Below, one piece after another: positions 27,061 through 37,700 of a DNA stretch of 64,000 bases. Below the pieces are notes generated by a model. That model worked only from the letters and a program-made list of their open reading frames with translations. It was not told the origin of the DNA and searched no databases. Location of the stretch: NCBI RefSeq assembly GCF_001423885.1, contig NZ_LMPP01000003.1, positions 248,001 to 312,000 of the forward strand. The letters run 5' to 3'. The DNA comes from Rathayibacter sp. Leaf185 (GTDB lineage Bacteria; Actinomycetota; Actinomycetes; Actinomycetales; Microbacteriaceae). Position 1 is the first letter of the stretch; each line of letters begins with the position of its first letter. Position numbers and translations under genes: made by a program.

Positions 27061-27750
27061 TCAGCGGGTGAGCGCGGCGCGCTTCTCCTTGACCGACGTG
27101 GCGTACACGTCGAGGTACTCCTGGCCGCTCAGGGCCAGGAGCTCGTACATGATCTCGTCGGTGATCGAGCGCAGGATGAACCGGTCGCCCTCCATGCCCT
27201 CGAAGCGGCTGAAGTCGAGCGGCTCGCCGAAGACGATGCCGATGCGCCCGAGCTTGGGCAGACGGCTCCCGATCGGCATGATCCGCGCGGTGTCGATCAT
27301 CGCGACGGGGATCACGGGCACGCGCGCCTCGAGGACCATGCGCGCGACTCCGGTGCGGCCGCGGTACATGCGCCCGTCGGGGCTGCGGGTGCCCTCCGGA
27401 TAGATGCCGAGCGCCTCGCCGCCGGCGAGGACCCGCAGGCCCGTGTTGAGGGACGCCTCAGACGCCTTGCCGCCCGAGCGGTCGATCGGCAGCATCCCGG
27501 TGGCCGTGAAGAACATCTTCGTCGCCCAGCCCTTGAGGCCCTTGCCGGTGAAGTAGTCGCTCTTGGCGAGGAACACCATGTTGCGCTCGATCACCAGCGG
27601 CAGGAACACGGAGTCGATGAACGACAGGTGGTTGCTCGCGAGGATTACGCCGCCCGTCGCCGGGACGCGGTCGGCGCCGACCACCCACGGGCGGAAGATC
27701 GTCTTCAGGAGGGGACCCGCGACGATGTGCTTCATGAACCAGTAGAACAA
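27061..27750 (-). CDS. plsC: 1-acylglycerol-3-phosphate O-acyltransferase (PlsC family)
   Basis: A 229-residue membrane-associated acyltransferase, probably making phosphatidic acid from lysophosphatidic acid. The acyltransferase signature NHLSFID (HX4D, ~residues 40-46), GMLPIDR, YPEGTRSPDG and PVIPVAM are in order. The N-terminus has an amphipathic or TM-like segment. TTG at 27748-27750 is supported by GAGGAG 7 nt upstream; no ATG lies close. It is 47 bp downstream of the ROK gene on the same strand and may share its transcript. Confidence 0.92.
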   Translation of the reverse strand: MFYWFMKHIVAGPLLKTIFRPWVVGADRVPATGGVILASNHLSFIDSVFLPLVIERNMVFLAKSDYFTGKGLKGWATKMFFTATGMLPIDRSGGKASEASLNTGLRVLAGGEALGIYPEGTRSPDGRMYRGRTGVARMVLEARVPVIPVAMIDTARIMPIGSRLPKLGRIGIVFGEPLDFSRFEGMEGDRFILRSITDEIMYELLALSGQEYLDVYATSVKEKRAALTR

Positions 27751-27797
27751 CGGTCGACTCCTCAGCGAATCTGTCGGGTCAGCATCTCGAGCGGCAC

Positions 27798-28757
27798 TCA
27801 GAGGGTGCTGGCGTGGAGGCGGGCCAGGTCGGCCGCTCCCACGACTCCTGCGTCGTTCACCAGCTCCGCGATGCGGAACTCGGGCTCGGGGTGGTAGCCC
27901 CGCGCGGGCAGGTTGTCGAGATAGGCCTGACGGATCGGGTCGAGCAGGAGATCACCCGCCTGCGCGACTCCGCCTCCGATCACGAACATCTGGGGGTCGA
28001 GAACGGCGCTCAGGCTCGCCGCGGCCTCACCGAGCCAGTGGCCGAGCTGCCGCAGGGCAGCGAGGGCCCCGAGGTCGCCGCTCGTGATGAGCTCCGAGAT
28101 GACGCGGCCGTCGAGCGTCCCGCCGTTGCGGGCGCGTGCGTCGGCGATGCCCTGGCCGATCCCGCCTGCATCGGCCAGCTCGCCGGCGAAGCGCTGCAGA
28201 GCCCGGCCCGAGCCGTACTGCTCGATGCATCCGCGGGCGCCGCACCCGCACGGCAGTCCTCCGGGGACGACGCGCATGTGACCGATCTCGGCGGCGGCTC
28301 CGAAGCCTCCGCGGAGGAGGCGGTCGTTGATGACGATCGCGCCGCCGACGCCCGTGCCGATCGTCAGCATCAGCATGTCGCTGACGAGGCGGCCCGAGCC
28401 GTAGCGGAACTCGGCCCAGCCGGCCGCGTTCGCGTCGTTCTCGATGATGATCGGCAGGTCGATCCGGGCCGAGAGCTTCTCGCGGAACGGCTCGTTGCGC
28501 CAGTTGATGTTGGGGGCGTAGTAGACGATCGACTGCGACGCGTCGATGAAGCCGGCGGCGGCGACTCCGACCGCGGCGACGTCGCCTGCCGGCAGGCCCT
28601 CGCGCAGCCGCCCGACCATCTCGACGACCACGTCCACGATCAGCTCGGGGTGACCGGCGGGGGTGGGCTGGCGATCCTCGCGGAGGATCCCGCCGAACTC
28701 GTCGACGAGCGCTCCCGCGATCTTCGTGCCGCCGATGTCGATACCGATCGCGTGCAC
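27798..28757 (-). CDS. glk: ROK-family sugar kinase, probable glucokinase
   Basis: A 319-residue cytoplasmic ROK kinase. IGIDIGGTKIAGALVD is the ATP phosphate loop, ENDANAAGWAE holds the catalytic Asp, and the zinc-binding CGCGARGCIEQYGSG block with upstream EIGH is intact. DNA-binding N-terminal helices are missing, so it is an enzyme rather than a ROK repressor. Glucose is the likeliest substrate by actinobacterial analogy, but specificity is inferred. GTG at 28755-28757; divergent from fadD. Confidence 0.88.
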   Translation of the reverse strand: MHAIGIDIGGTKIAGALVDEFGGILREDRQPTPAGHPELIVDVVVEMVGRLREGLPAGDVAAVGVAAAGFIDASQSIVYYAPNINWRNEPFREKLSARIDLPIIIENDANAAGWAEFRYGSGRLVSDMLMLTIGTGVGGAIVINDRLLRGGFGAAAEIGHMRVVPGGLPCGCGARGCIEQYGSGRALQRFAGELADAGGIGQGIADARARNGGTLDGRVISELITSGDLGALAALRQLGHWLGEAAASLSAVLDPQMFVIGGGVAQAGDLLLDPIRQAYLDNLPARGYHPEPEFRIAELVNDAGVVGAADLARLHASTL

Positions 28758-28991
28758 GCGAACCGCCCTTCCCTCGCCGTCGACGCCGAGGCGCCGTCGA
28801 TCCGCCTCGTTCGGCGACCAGGACGAGTGTAGTGACCGGGTGGGTCGGCGGAGGGGGCGGGCGATCGTGTCGCAGGCGCAGCCGTCTCGGTCGATCGCCT
28901 TCTGCGTGTGAATCGAGTCTGAGTGGATCTACAGCTTCGGCTCCGCCGGTAGGCTGGACGCGACGTTCGTTCAGGTTACGAAGGAGTTTCC
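28758..28991. promoter_or_regulatory. Divergent ROK kinase / fadD promoter region
   Basis: A 234-bp intergenic stretch. For fadD a possible -35 TCTACA (28928-28933) and -10 TAGGCT (28950-28955) with a 16-bp spacer precede an AAGGAG ribosome site (28980-28985). No clear repeat or small gene is seen. Promoter hexamers are by eye only. Confidence 0.35.
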
Positions 28992-30815
28992 GTGGAACAG
29001 TTCGATTCGCCCCTCGTGGTGGCCGCAGACCCGCAGGCGAACACGACGGCCCTGCTGCTCGACCGCGTGCGCGAGACTCCGGACCGCCCCCTCTTCGCCC
29101 TCCCCGACGGCGACGGCTGGCGCGATGTCACCGCGCAGCAGTTCCTCGACCAGGTGGTCGCTCTCGCCAAGGGCCTCGTCGCCTCGGGCATCGAACCCGG
29201 CGAGAAGATCGGGCTGATCTGCAAGACGCGCTACGAGTGGACGCTGATCGACTTCGCGGTCTGGTTCGCCGGCGGCGTGCTCGTCCCCGTCTACGAGACC
29301 TCCTCCCCCGCGCAGGTGCAGTGGAACCTGGCCGACTCCGGTGCCCACGCGGTCATCGTCGAGACGGCCGATCACTTCGCCCGCTTCGACGAGGTCCGCG
29401 CCGACCTGCCCGACGTGCGGACGGCGTGGCAGATCGGGCTCGGCGACCTCGACAAGCTCGCCGAGCGCGGAGTCGACGTCCCCGACGCCGAGATCGAGCG
29501 CCGCCGCTCGCTGGCCACCGGCTCCGACATCGCGACGATCATCTACACCTCCGGTTCGACCGGTCGCCCCAAGGGCTGCATCATCCGCCACTCGAACTTC
29601 GTCGAGCTCAGCCGCAACTCGGCCGTCGCGCTGACCGAGCTGATCCACCAGCCCGGAGCGTCGACGCTCCTCTTCATCACGACCGCCCACGTCTTCGCGC
29701 GCTTCATCGCGATCCTCTGCGTCCACGGCGGAGTGAAGGTCGGGCACCAGGCCGATACCAAGCAGCTGCTGCCCTCGCTCGGGTCGTTCAAGCCGACCTT
29801 CCTCCTGGCCGTGCCGCGCGTGTTCGAGAAGGTCTACAACTCGGCCGAGCAGAAGGCCGAAGCGGGCGGCAAGGGCAAGATCTTCCGCAGAGCCGCCGAC
29901 GTCGCCGTCGCCCACTCCATCGCCGTGGAGGCCGGATCCGTCCCGTTCGCGCTCAAGCTGCAGTTCCTGCTCTTCGACCGCCTCGTCTACTCGAAGCTGC
30001 GGACCGCGATGGGCGGCAACGTGCGCTTCGCCGTGTCTGGGTCCGCCCCGCTGGGCGACCGGCTCGGCCACTTCTTCCACAGCCTCGGCATCAAGATCCT
30101 CGAGGGCTACGGGCTGACCGAGACGACCGCGCCCGCGAGCGTGAACCGGACCGAGCGCTTCAAGATCGGCACCGTCGGGCCGGCGATGCCCGGAGTGTCG
30201 ATCCGCATCGCGGACGACGGCGAGATCCAGGTGCGCGGCATCGACGTGTTCGGCGGGTACTGGAACAACGAGACCGCGACAGCCGAGGCCTTCGACGGCG
30301 AGTGGTTCCGCACCGGCGACCTCGGGACGCTCGACGAGGACGGCTACCTCCGCGTCACCGGCCGCAAGAAGGAGATCATCGTCACGGCCGGCGGCAAGAA
30401 CGTCGCACCGGCCGCGCTCGAGGACCCGATCCGCGCGAACCCGCTCGTCGGCCAGGTCGTCGTGGTCGGCGACCAGCGCCCGTTCATCGCCGCGCTGGTC
30501 ACCCTCGACCCCGAGATGCTGCCGACCTGGCTCGGCAACAACGGCCAGAGCGCCGGGCTCTCGCTCGAGGAGGCGGCCGTGAACCCGGCCGTCCTCGCCG
30601 AAGTGCAGCGCGCCGTCGACGCCGCGAACGCGACCGTCTCGCGCGCCGAGTCCATCCGCAAGTTCGTGATCCTGCCCACCGAGTTCACGGAGGCGAGCGG
30701 TCACCTCACCCCGAAGATGAGCATCAAGCGCACCGTGATCCTCGCCGACTACGCGGACACCATCGGGGCTGTGTATTCGGCGGCGCCGGCTACTGAAGGC
30801 ATCTCACTTCGGTAG
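28992..30815 (+). CDS. fadD: Long-chain fatty acid--CoA ligase (FadD15-like)
   Basis: A 607-residue AMP-forming synthetase that activates long-chain fatty acids to acyl-CoA. The adenylation motifs are complete: IIYTSGSTGRPKGC (P-loop, ~residue 183), YGLTETTAP, GEWFRTGDLGTLDEDGYL and GRKKEIIVTAGGKNVAP. GTG at 28992 has AAGGAG 6 nt upstream. Convergent with the peptide deformylase operon across repeat element 2. A FadD15 gene also lies near plsC in mycobacteria, supporting local synteny (recalled). Confidence 0.94.
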   Translation: MEQFDSPLVVAADPQANTTALLLDRVRETPDRPLFALPDGDGWRDVTAQQFLDQVVALAKGLVASGIEPGEKIGLICKTRYEWTLIDFAVWFAGGVLVPVYETSSPAQVQWNLADSGAHAVIVETADHFARFDEVRADLPDVRTAWQIGLGDLDKLAERGVDVPDAEIERRRSLATGSDIATIIYTSGSTGRPKGCIIRHSNFVELSRNSAVALTELIHQPGASTLLFITTAHVFARFIAILCVHGGVKVGHQADTKQLLPSLGSFKPTFLLAVPRVFEKVYNSAEQKAEAGGKGKIFRRAADVAVAHSIAVEAGSVPFALKLQFLLFDRLVYSKLRTAMGGNVRFAVSGSAPLGDRLGHFFHSLGIKILEGYGLTETTAPASVNRTERFKIGTVGPAMPGVSIRIADDGEIQVRGIDVFGGYWNNETATAEAFDGEWFRTGDLGTLDEDGYLRVTGRKKEIIVTAGGKNVAPAALEDPIRANPLVGQVVVVGDQRPFIAALVTLDPEMLPTWLGNNGQSAGLSLEEAAVNPAVLAEVQRAVDAANATVSRAESIRKFVILPTEFTEASGHLTPKMSIKRTVILADYADTIGAVYSAAPATEGISLR

Positions 30816-30854
30816 GTGCGGCGTCGGATCCCCTCGTCCGAAGACGGCGCCGCT

Positions 30855-31256
30855 CTGGGCCGGTCCCTGCCCGGCCCAGCGCAGTCGGCTCTGATAGATG
30901 GCCGGGTCGGGGGGAGCGTCCTGCGTCCGCCGACGGGAAAGCGCTCCGACGCGCTCTCCCGGATACGGCTCGGAGGGGTCGGCGATCTGCAAGCGCGCCC
31001 GCAAGGCGAAGCCGCAGGCCGCATGTTCTGGAGCTGGTGGATCTCGATGCGCCCGCTGCGCGGGCTATTCGATCAGCATGGCTGCGGAGACCCGGGATAC
31101 GCCCCACCGACGGCGAGCCTGCAGATTGTCGGAACCTCGGAGCCGTACCCGGGAAAGCGCGTCACAGCGCTTTCACGTCGGCGAACGCTCGACGCTCTCT
31201 GGAGTGGAACCACCTCGGGCAGCCGACCGCGCTGAGCCGCGCGGGGAGCGGCTCAG
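30855..31256. repeat. Composite inverted-repeat element 2 between convergent fadD and def
   Basis: The 448-bp gap carries no credible gene. Outer hairpins CTGGGCCGG/CCGGCCCAG (30855-30863, 30871-30879) and CTGAGCCGC/GCGGCTCAG (31232-31240, 31248-31256) flank GTCGGC-type boxes. Inside are 62-bp inverted arms (30928-30989 and 31122-31183), about 52 of 62 positions matching by eye. A single palindrome sits almost exactly midway (31040-31077). The layout and part of the arm sequence (AGAGCGTC, GCGTTCG, GAA-CGCTG, ACGCG-TT) match element 1. The outer hairpins probably terminate fadD and def transcripts. Confidence 0.78.
31040..31077. repeat. Core palindrome of element 2
   Basis: Starts GATCTCGATGCGCCCGC and ends GCGGGCTATTCGATCAGC around a TGC centre. 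It is a degenerate relative of the cores at 25005, 25091 and 25184. Confidence 0.7.
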
Positions 31257-31263
31257 AGACAGT

Positions 31264-31755
31264 TCAGAACCAGGGCTGCGCCCTGACGGACTTCATCGCG
31301 CTCCGGCGGTCGTCCTTGGAGAGGCGGTCGAGGTAGAGGCGGCCGTCGAGGTGGTCGCACTCGTGCTGGAGGGCCTGGGCCATCAGACCGTCGCCCTCGA
31401 GGACGACCTCGTTGCCGTCGAGATCGGTGCCGCGCACCTTCGCGTGCGGGTAGCGGATCGCGGGGTACCAGAGGTTCGGGACCGAGAGGCAGCCCTCGTC
31501 CACCGGCTGCGGTTCTCCGCTGAGCTCGACGATCTCGGGGTTGAGGACATAGCCGATGACACCGTCGACGTTGTAGCTGAAGGCGCGGAGGTTCACGCCG
31601 ATCTGCGGAGCGGCGACGCCCGCGCGGCCGTCGGGCCGGACGCTGTCGACGAGGTCTTCGACCAGGCCGCGGATGCCGTCGTCGATCGCGCCGATCGGGT
31701 CGGACACGGTCTTGAGGACCGGGTCCCCGAAGAGTCGGATCTGGCGTTCGGTCAT
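31264..31755 (-). CDS. def: Peptide deformylase
   Basis: A 163-residue metalloenzyme removing the N-formyl group from nascent proteins. The three PDF motifs are intact: GVAAPQIG (residues ~46-53), EGCLSVP (metal Cys) and QHECDHLDG (metal His pair and catalytic Glu). The ATG at 31753-31755 overlaps the stop of the mycothione reductase gene (ATGA), so it is the last gene of a three-gene minus-strand operon. Its stop lies just beyond a hairpin of repeat element 2. Confidence 0.96.
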   Translation of the reverse strand: MTERQIRLFGDPVLKTVSDPIGAIDDGIRGLVEDLVDSVRPDGRAGVAAPQIGVNLRAFSYNVDGVIGYVLNPEIVELSGEPQPVDEGCLSVPNLWYPAIRYPHAKVRGTDLDGNEVVLEGDGLMAQALQHECDHLDGRLYLDRLSKDDRRSAMKSVRAQPWF

Positions 31756-33218
31756 GTGGTGCGCTCCCTCAGGGCCTCCTCCGCCGACAGGAGGGCGTTC
31801 TCGATGACTTCGCTCGCCGCAGGGTGCGGCCAGTACTGGCTGCGGGCGAGGCCGCGGATGCCGACTCCGGCGCTGGCGGCCTGGACGAGCGGCTGAATGA
31901 GAATACTCGCCTGCGGCCCCATCAGGTGGGCGCCGAGCAGTCCGCCGTCGAGTCCGACGACCAGGGTGCAGACGCTCGAGTCGTCCTCGAGGGCCCAGCC
32001 GTAGGCGGTGGAGCCGTACTCCTGGGTGACCGAGACGGCCTCGATGGCGGCGTCCGCCGCCTCGGCCGCCGTCATGCCGAAGTAGGCGACCTGCGGATGG
32101 GCGAAGATCGCGGACGGCACCGGCGCGAGGGTGTTCGACAGCAGCTCGGTGGGGTGCAACAGGTTGTGCGCGACGATACGGGCCTCGTGGTTCGCGACGT
32201 GCTTGAGCTGCCACTCGGAGGAGATGTCGCCGAGCGCGAAGAGCCCGGGCACCGGCCGGCCGCCCGAGAGCACGCGCTGCTCGGTGTCCACGGCGACGCG
32301 GCCGTCGTCGTGCAGGTCGATGCCGACCGAGGCCGCGGCGACGGTGTCGCTGTTGGGCTCGCGGCCGAGCGCCACTAGCACGACGTCGGTCTCGATGCTC
32401 GAGCCGTCGTCGAACCCGACGACGAGGGAGTCCCCCTCCGCGTCGATGCCGGACGCGGAGACTCCGGTGCGCACCTCCCAGCGCTCGCGTGCCAGGGCGG
32501 TGAAGCGCCGAGCGATGTCCTCGTCGAGCGCTCGCAGGAGTCTGTCGCTCCGGACAGCGATGGTGACCGCGGTGCCGAACGCCGCGAAGACGTGGGCGAA
32601 CTCCACGGCGACGGCGCCGCCTCCGAGGATCACCATCCGCCCGGGCAGCTCGTCGATCCGCATGATCGACGAGGAGTCGTGGATCCGGGGATCGGGCTCG
32701 TACGCGGCGAGGAGCGGACGAGGACGTGATCCCGCCGCGATCACGACGGTCGGCGCGCTGATGCGCACTCCACTCGCGCTCGCCAGCACGTGGGGCCGGC
32801 CGCTGCCTCCCAGCGACTCGAAGCCGAAGCTCTCGCGGTACAGGGTGAGGTTCTCGGAGCGGTTCGCGCGGTAGTCGAGCCCGCCCTCGCTGATCGAGTC
32901 GGTGCGGCCGAAGACGCGGTCGCGGACCTCGGGCCAGCTCGGGCGCGCGACCGAGGCGTGCAGGCCGATCGGGTCGGCCTGATCGGCGTCGGTGACCACA
33001 TCGGCGACGTGCACGAACATCTTGGTCGGGATGCAGCCCGCATTGAGGCAGGTGCCGCCGAACCACTCGCCGTCGTCGAGCAGAGCGACCCGCTGCCCCG
33101 CGAACTCGGGGCCGATGATCGAATTGCCGGACCCGGCGCCGATGATGATCAGGTCGAAGGCCACTGGAGCGTCGAGCACCGCGGTGTCCGCCTGGCCGGT
33201 GTCGACGGCCTCAGGCAC
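31752..33218 (-). CDS. mtr: Mycothione reductase
   Basis: A 488-residue FAD-dependent pyridine-nucleotide disulfide oxidoreductase. The FAD motif [12 protein letters not shown], the redox-active [14 protein letters not shown] (CxxxxC), the NAD(P)H motif [20 protein letters not shown] and the C-terminal [16 protein letters not shown] are seen. The last block is characteristic of mycothione reductase rather than lipoamide or glutathione reductases, and implies a mycothiol-based redox buffer. GTG at 33216-33218 overlaps the MinD-like gene by 8 bp. A divergent use as mercuric or generic disulfide reductase is less likely. Confidence 0.87.
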   Translation of the reverse strand: MPEAVDTGQADTAVLDAPVAFDLIIIGAGSGNSIIGPEFAGQRVALLDDGEWFGGTCLNAGCIPTKMFVHVADVVTDADQADPIGLHASVARPSWPEVRDRVFGRTDSISEGGLDYRANRSENLTLYRESFGFESLGGSGRPHVLASASGVRISAPTVVIAAGSRPRPLLAAYEPDPRIHDSSSIMRIDELPGRMVILGGGAVAVEFAHVFAAFGTAVTIAVRSDRLLRALDEDIARRFTALARERWEVRTGVSASGIDAEGDSLVVGFDDGSSIETDVVLVALGREPNSDTVAAASVGIDLHDDGRVAVDTEQRVLSGGRPVPGLFALGDISSEWQLKHVANHEARIVAHNLLHPTELLSNTLAPVPSAIFAHPQVAYFGMTAAEAADAAIEAVSVTQEYGSTAYGWALEDDSSVCTLVVGLDGGLLGAHLMGPQASILIQPLVQAASAGVGIRGLARSQYWPHPAASEVIENALLSAEEALRERTT

Positions 33219-34614
33219 GACGGACCGGCATGCCCTCGACGACGAGCGCGGCGAGGCGGCGCGCCGCGTCCTTCGTCGCCGGGCGCAGCTGCTGCCACTT
33301 CACCACGGAGCCCGCGGCGAGCACCGGGTCGTAGGGGATGCGGACGATGTCGCGCACCCGCGACCGGAAGTGCGACTCGATCTCCTCGAGCTTCACGAGA
33401 CTCGCGCTGTCGGTCGCCGTGTTGAGCGCGACGACGGCATTCTTCACGAGGTCGCCGTGGCCGTTCGCATCGAGCCACGTCAGCGTCTCGGAGGCGAGGC
33501 GCGCCTCGTCGATGCTGCCTCCGGACACGATCACCACGGTGTCCGCGCGCTGGAGCGTCGGACGCATCACCGAGTGCACGATGCCCGTGCCGCAGTCGGT
33601 GAGCATGATCGAGTAGAAGCGCTCGACCAGATCGGCGACGACGTTGTAGTCGTCCTCGTCGAAGGCCTCCGACAGCTGCGGGTCGGTGTCGGAGGCGAGC
33701 ACGTCGAGGCGCGTCTCATCACGCGAGACCATGGTCGAGAAATCGGTGAACCCGGTCACTCCGGAGGCGCGGTTGACGACGTCGCGGACGGTCGAGCGGG
33801 TCTGCTTCGGCACGCGCTCGGCCAGCGTTCCGCGGTCGGGGTTGGCGTCGACCGCGATGATGCGGTCCTCGCGCGCATCGGCGAGGGCCATGCCGAGGAG
33901 GGTCGTGACGGTGGTCTTGCCGACCCCGCCCTTGCGCGTCATCACGGGGACGAAGCGGGTGCCGCCCTCGAACTGGCGGCCGATCCGCTCGTCGAGCGCC
34001 TTCCAGGCCTGCACCTTCGCGGAGTCGCCGAGGTTGACGGCGTGGAAGGTGAGGCCGTAGACGAATCGGTTCCAGCCCCCGGTCGGCGCCGGGCGGGTCT
34101 TGCGGTTGACCTCGAGCAGGCGGTCGGGCGTGAGCATCGACGACGATTCGGGAGCCCCCGTCCCCGGACCACCGTGCTCGGCGCGGAGTCGGTCGCGCCG
34201 GGTCTCGGCTCGGGCGGCCTCGGCGTCGGAGTGCTCGGACTCGCGGCTCTCGCCGCGGCCCCGCGGGCGTTCCCCGTCGTCCTCGGGGAGGACCGAGACG
34301 TCGTCGCGCGAGGGGTAGCCCGCGGACACGGGCCGGATCGCACCGGGGACGTCGGCGGGAGCCGAGGGGAGGTCGACGGGGCGCGTCGACGGGATGCCGA
34401 GGGTGCCGATGTCGACCGACTCGTCCTCGATCGGCGCAGGGGCGCTCGAGCGCCGCCTCGGCGGGGGGTCGAGCAGGATCCCGTCCGGGATGCGCGTCGG
34501 AGCGGTGTCGCTCGCCCGCGGCACGTACTGCTCCGAGTCCCTGGCCGCGTCGAGGGCGGTCCGGGGCGTGGGGCCGGTGTCGGTGTCGGGCTGTTCGTCG
34601 TTGCGCTCATCCAT
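33211..34614 (-). CDS. MinD/ParA-like ATPase with disordered N-terminal extension
   Basis: A 467-residue protein. The first ~180 residues are Pro/Asp/Arg-rich, low-complexity and probably disordered. The C-terminal part is a SIMIBI ATPase with deviant Walker A RKGGVGKTT (228-235), followed by VDANPDRGTL (switch region) and TDCGTGIVHSVM. It resembles MinD-like proteins associated with actinobacterial secretion and cell-envelope loci (EspI-like), not a plasmid ParA. No ParB or centromere is nearby. It is the first gene of the operon with mtr and def; the biological link is unclear. Confidence 0.8.
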   Translation of the reverse strand: MDERNDEQPDTDTGPTPRTALDAARDSEQYVPRASDTAPTRIPDGILLDPPPRRRSSAPAPIEDESVDIGTLGIPSTRPVDLPSAPADVPGAIRPVSAGYPSRDDVSVLPEDDGERPRGRGESRESEHSDAEAARAETRRDRLRAEHGGPGTGAPESSSMLTPDRLLEVNRKTRPAPTGGWNRFVYGLTFHAVNLGDSAKVQAWKALDERIGRQFEGGTRFVPVMTRKGGVGKTTVTTLLGMALADAREDRIIAVDANPDRGTLAERVPKQTRSTVRDVVNRASGVTGFTDFSTMVSRDETRLDVLASDTDPQLSEAFDEDDYNVVADLVERFYSIMLTDCGTGIVHSVMRPTLQRADTVVIVSGGSIDEARLASETLTWLDANGHGDLVKNAVVALNTATDSASLVKLEEIESHFRSRVRDIVRIPYDPVLAAGSVVKWQQLRPATKDAARRLAALVVEGMPVRRA

Positions 34615-34700
34615 GCGAACGAGCCTCCTTCCGCTTGCGGGTCAGTCTACCGAGGGCCTGCGGGCGGCCCCCTGGGCTGGAGGCGGGCCGAGGAGTCCTG

Positions 34701-37700
34701 CTAGGACGGCTCGACGACCACGAGCAGGTCTCCCGCGTCGACCTGCTGCGTGACCGGCACGGCGAGACGGCGCACGACCCCGGCGACGGAGCAGGTGATC
34801 GCCGCCTCCATCTTCATCGCCTCGATCGTCGCGACCGCGGCGCCCGCCTCGATCCGATCACCGACCGCCACCTTGAGCGTCACGACTCCGGCGAACGGCG
34901 CCGCGACCTGCGACGGGTCGGCGCGATCGGCGCGCTCGGCGCTCACCGTGTCGACGGTGATGGTCGCGTCGCGGACGAAGACGGGGCGCAGCTGCCCGTT
35001 GAGGGTGGTCATCACGGTGCGCATGCCCCGGTCGTCGGCGTCGCCGATGGCCTCCAGGCCGACGAAGAGGCGGACGCCCCGTGCGATCTCGACGACGTGC
35101 TCCTCGCCCTGACGGAGCCCGTAGAGGTAGTCGGCCGTGTCGAGCGCCGAGACGTCTCCGTAGGTCTCCCGCACCTGGTCGAACTGCTTCGCCGGGCCAG
35201 GGAAGAGCAGACGGTTCAGCGTCGCACGACGGGCGGCCGAGTCGTCGCCCGCGAGAACCGCGCCGTCCTCGGCCGACACCTCTGCGACGCCGATGCGGAC
35301 GTCGCGCCCCTCGAGCACCCTCGAGCGGAACGGCTCGGGCCAGCCGCCGGGCAGCTCGCCGAGCTCGCCCGCCATGAAGCCGACGACGGAGTCGGGGATG
35401 TCGTAGTTCTGCGGGTTCTCGGCGAAGTCGGCCGGGTCGGCGTCGACCGCAGCGAGGTGCAGCGCCAGGTCTCCCACGACCTTCGACGACGGAGTGACCT
35501 TCGGGACGCGCCCCAGGATCCGGTCGGCCGCGGCGTAGAGGTCCTCGACGACCTCGAAGCGGTCGGCCAGGCCCAGCGCGATCGCCTGCTGACGGAGGTT
35601 CGAGAGCTGGCCGCCCGGGATCTCGTGCCGGTACACGCGCCCGGTCGGCCCGGGCAGCCCGGACTCGAACGGCCGGTAGAGCGCGCGGACCGCCTCCCAG
35701 TAGGGCTCGAGATCCGAGACGGAGGAGAGACTCAGGCCTGTGTCGCGCGGGGTGTGCGCGAGGGCGGCGACGAGGGCCGACAGCGACGGCTGGCTGGTGG
35801 TGCCCGCCATCGGAGCGGACGCGGCGTCGACCGCGTCGGCCCCCGCCTCCGCTGCGGCGAGGAGGGTCGCCAGCTGGCCGCCGGGGGTGTCGTGGGTGTG
35901 CACGTGCACCGGCAGGTCGAACCGCTCGCGCAGCGCTGACACGAGCCTCGACGCGGCGTACGGGCGCAGGAGCCCAGCCATGTCCTTGACGGCGAGGACG
36001 TGCGCGCCGGCGTCGACGATCTGCTCGGCGAGGCGCAGGTAGTAGTCGAGCGTGTAGAGGTCCTCGCCGGGGTCGAGCAGGTCGCCGGTGTAGCAGAGCG
36101 CGACCTCGGCGACCGTGCTGCCCGTCGCGAGGACGGCGTCGATGGCGGGCCGCATCTGCGACACGTCGTTCAGAGCGTCGAAGATCCGGAAGACGTCGAC
36201 TCCGGTCGCCGCGGCCTCGCGCACGAAGGCGTCGGTCACCTCCGTGGGGTACGGCGTGTAGCCGACCGTGTTGCGGCCGCGCAGCAGCATCTGGATCGCG
36301 ATGTTCGGCAGGGCCTCGCGGAGGGACGCCAGACGCTCCCAGGGGTCCTCGCCGAGGAAGCGCAGAGCGACGTCGTAGGTCGCCCCGCCCCATGCCTCGA
36401 CCGAGAGCAGGCCCGGCGTCAGGCGCGCCACCGAGGGAGCGACCGCGATCAGATCGCGCGAGCGCACCCGCGTCGCGAGGAGCGACTGGTGCGCATCGCG
36501 GAAGGTCGTGTCGGTCACCGCGAGGGCCGTCTGCGCGCGGAGGGCCGCGGCGAAACCGCGCGGACCGAGCTCGAGCAGGCGCTGGCGCGATCCCTCTGGA
36601 GCGGGCACCGCGGTGTCGACGACCGGCAGCTTCTCGACGGGAGGCAGGCCGGGCGGGCGCTCGCCGTGCGGCTGGTTGACGGTCACCTCGGCGAGCCAGG
36701 CGAGCAGCTTCGTCCCGCGGTCGCGCGACTCGCGGCCGGCGAGGAGCTGGGGGCGCTCGTCGATGAAGGAGGTGCTGAGGTCGCCCGCCGCGAACGCCGG
36801 ATCGTCGAGCACCGCCTGCAGGAACGGGATGTTGGTCGAGACGCCGCGGATGCGGAACTCGGCCAGCGCGCGCTTGGCACGGCCGACCGCGGCCGGGAAG
36901 TCACGGCCCCGGCAGGTCAGCTTGGCCAGCATCGAGTCGAAGTGCGGGCTGATCTGCGCGCCGGGGTTGATCGTGCCGCCGTCGAGGCGGATCCCGCCGC
37001 CGCCCGGCGAGCGGTAGGTGGTGATCTTGCCGGTGTCGGGGCGGAAGCCGGCGGCCGGATCCTCGGTCGTGATGCGGCACTGGAGCGCGGCTCCGTGCAG
37101 GCGCAGCTCGCTCTGGGTGAGACCCAGCTCGGCGAGCGTCTGACCCGCCGCGATGCGCATCTGGCTCGCGACGAGATCGACGTCGGTCACCTCCTCCGTC
37201 ACCGTGTGCTCGACCTGGATGCGCGGATTCATCTCGATGAAGACGTGCTCGCCCGCCCGCTCCCCCGCCGTGTCGAGGAGGAACTCCACGGTTCCGGCGT
37301 TCACGTAGCCGATCGACCGCGCGAAGGCGATCGCGTCGCGGTACATCGCCCGGCGGGTGGCCTCGTCGAGGTTCGGGGCCGGAGCGATCTCGACGACCTT
37401 CTGGTGCCGGCGCTGCACCGAGCAGTCGCGCTCGAAGAGGTGCACGGTCTCGCCCGTGGCGTCGGCCAGGATCTGCACCTCGATGTGGCGGGGGCGGACC
37501 ACCGCCTGCTCGAGGAACATCGTCGGATCGCCGAACGCGCTGTCGGCCTCGCGCATGGCCGCCTCGAGCGCGGGACGCAGCTCCTCCGGAGTGCCGACCC
37601 TCCGCATGCCTCGGCCACCGCCGCCCGCGACGGCCTTCGCGAAGATCGGGAAGCCGATCGCCTCGGCGCCCGCGATCAGCTCGTCGAGATCCCGCGAGGC

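Noticed and set aside
24834-31256. Repeat elements as insertion sequences or MITEs
   Set aside because: No transposase, and no target-site duplication could be identified; the structure ends in terminator-like hairpins at gene ends.
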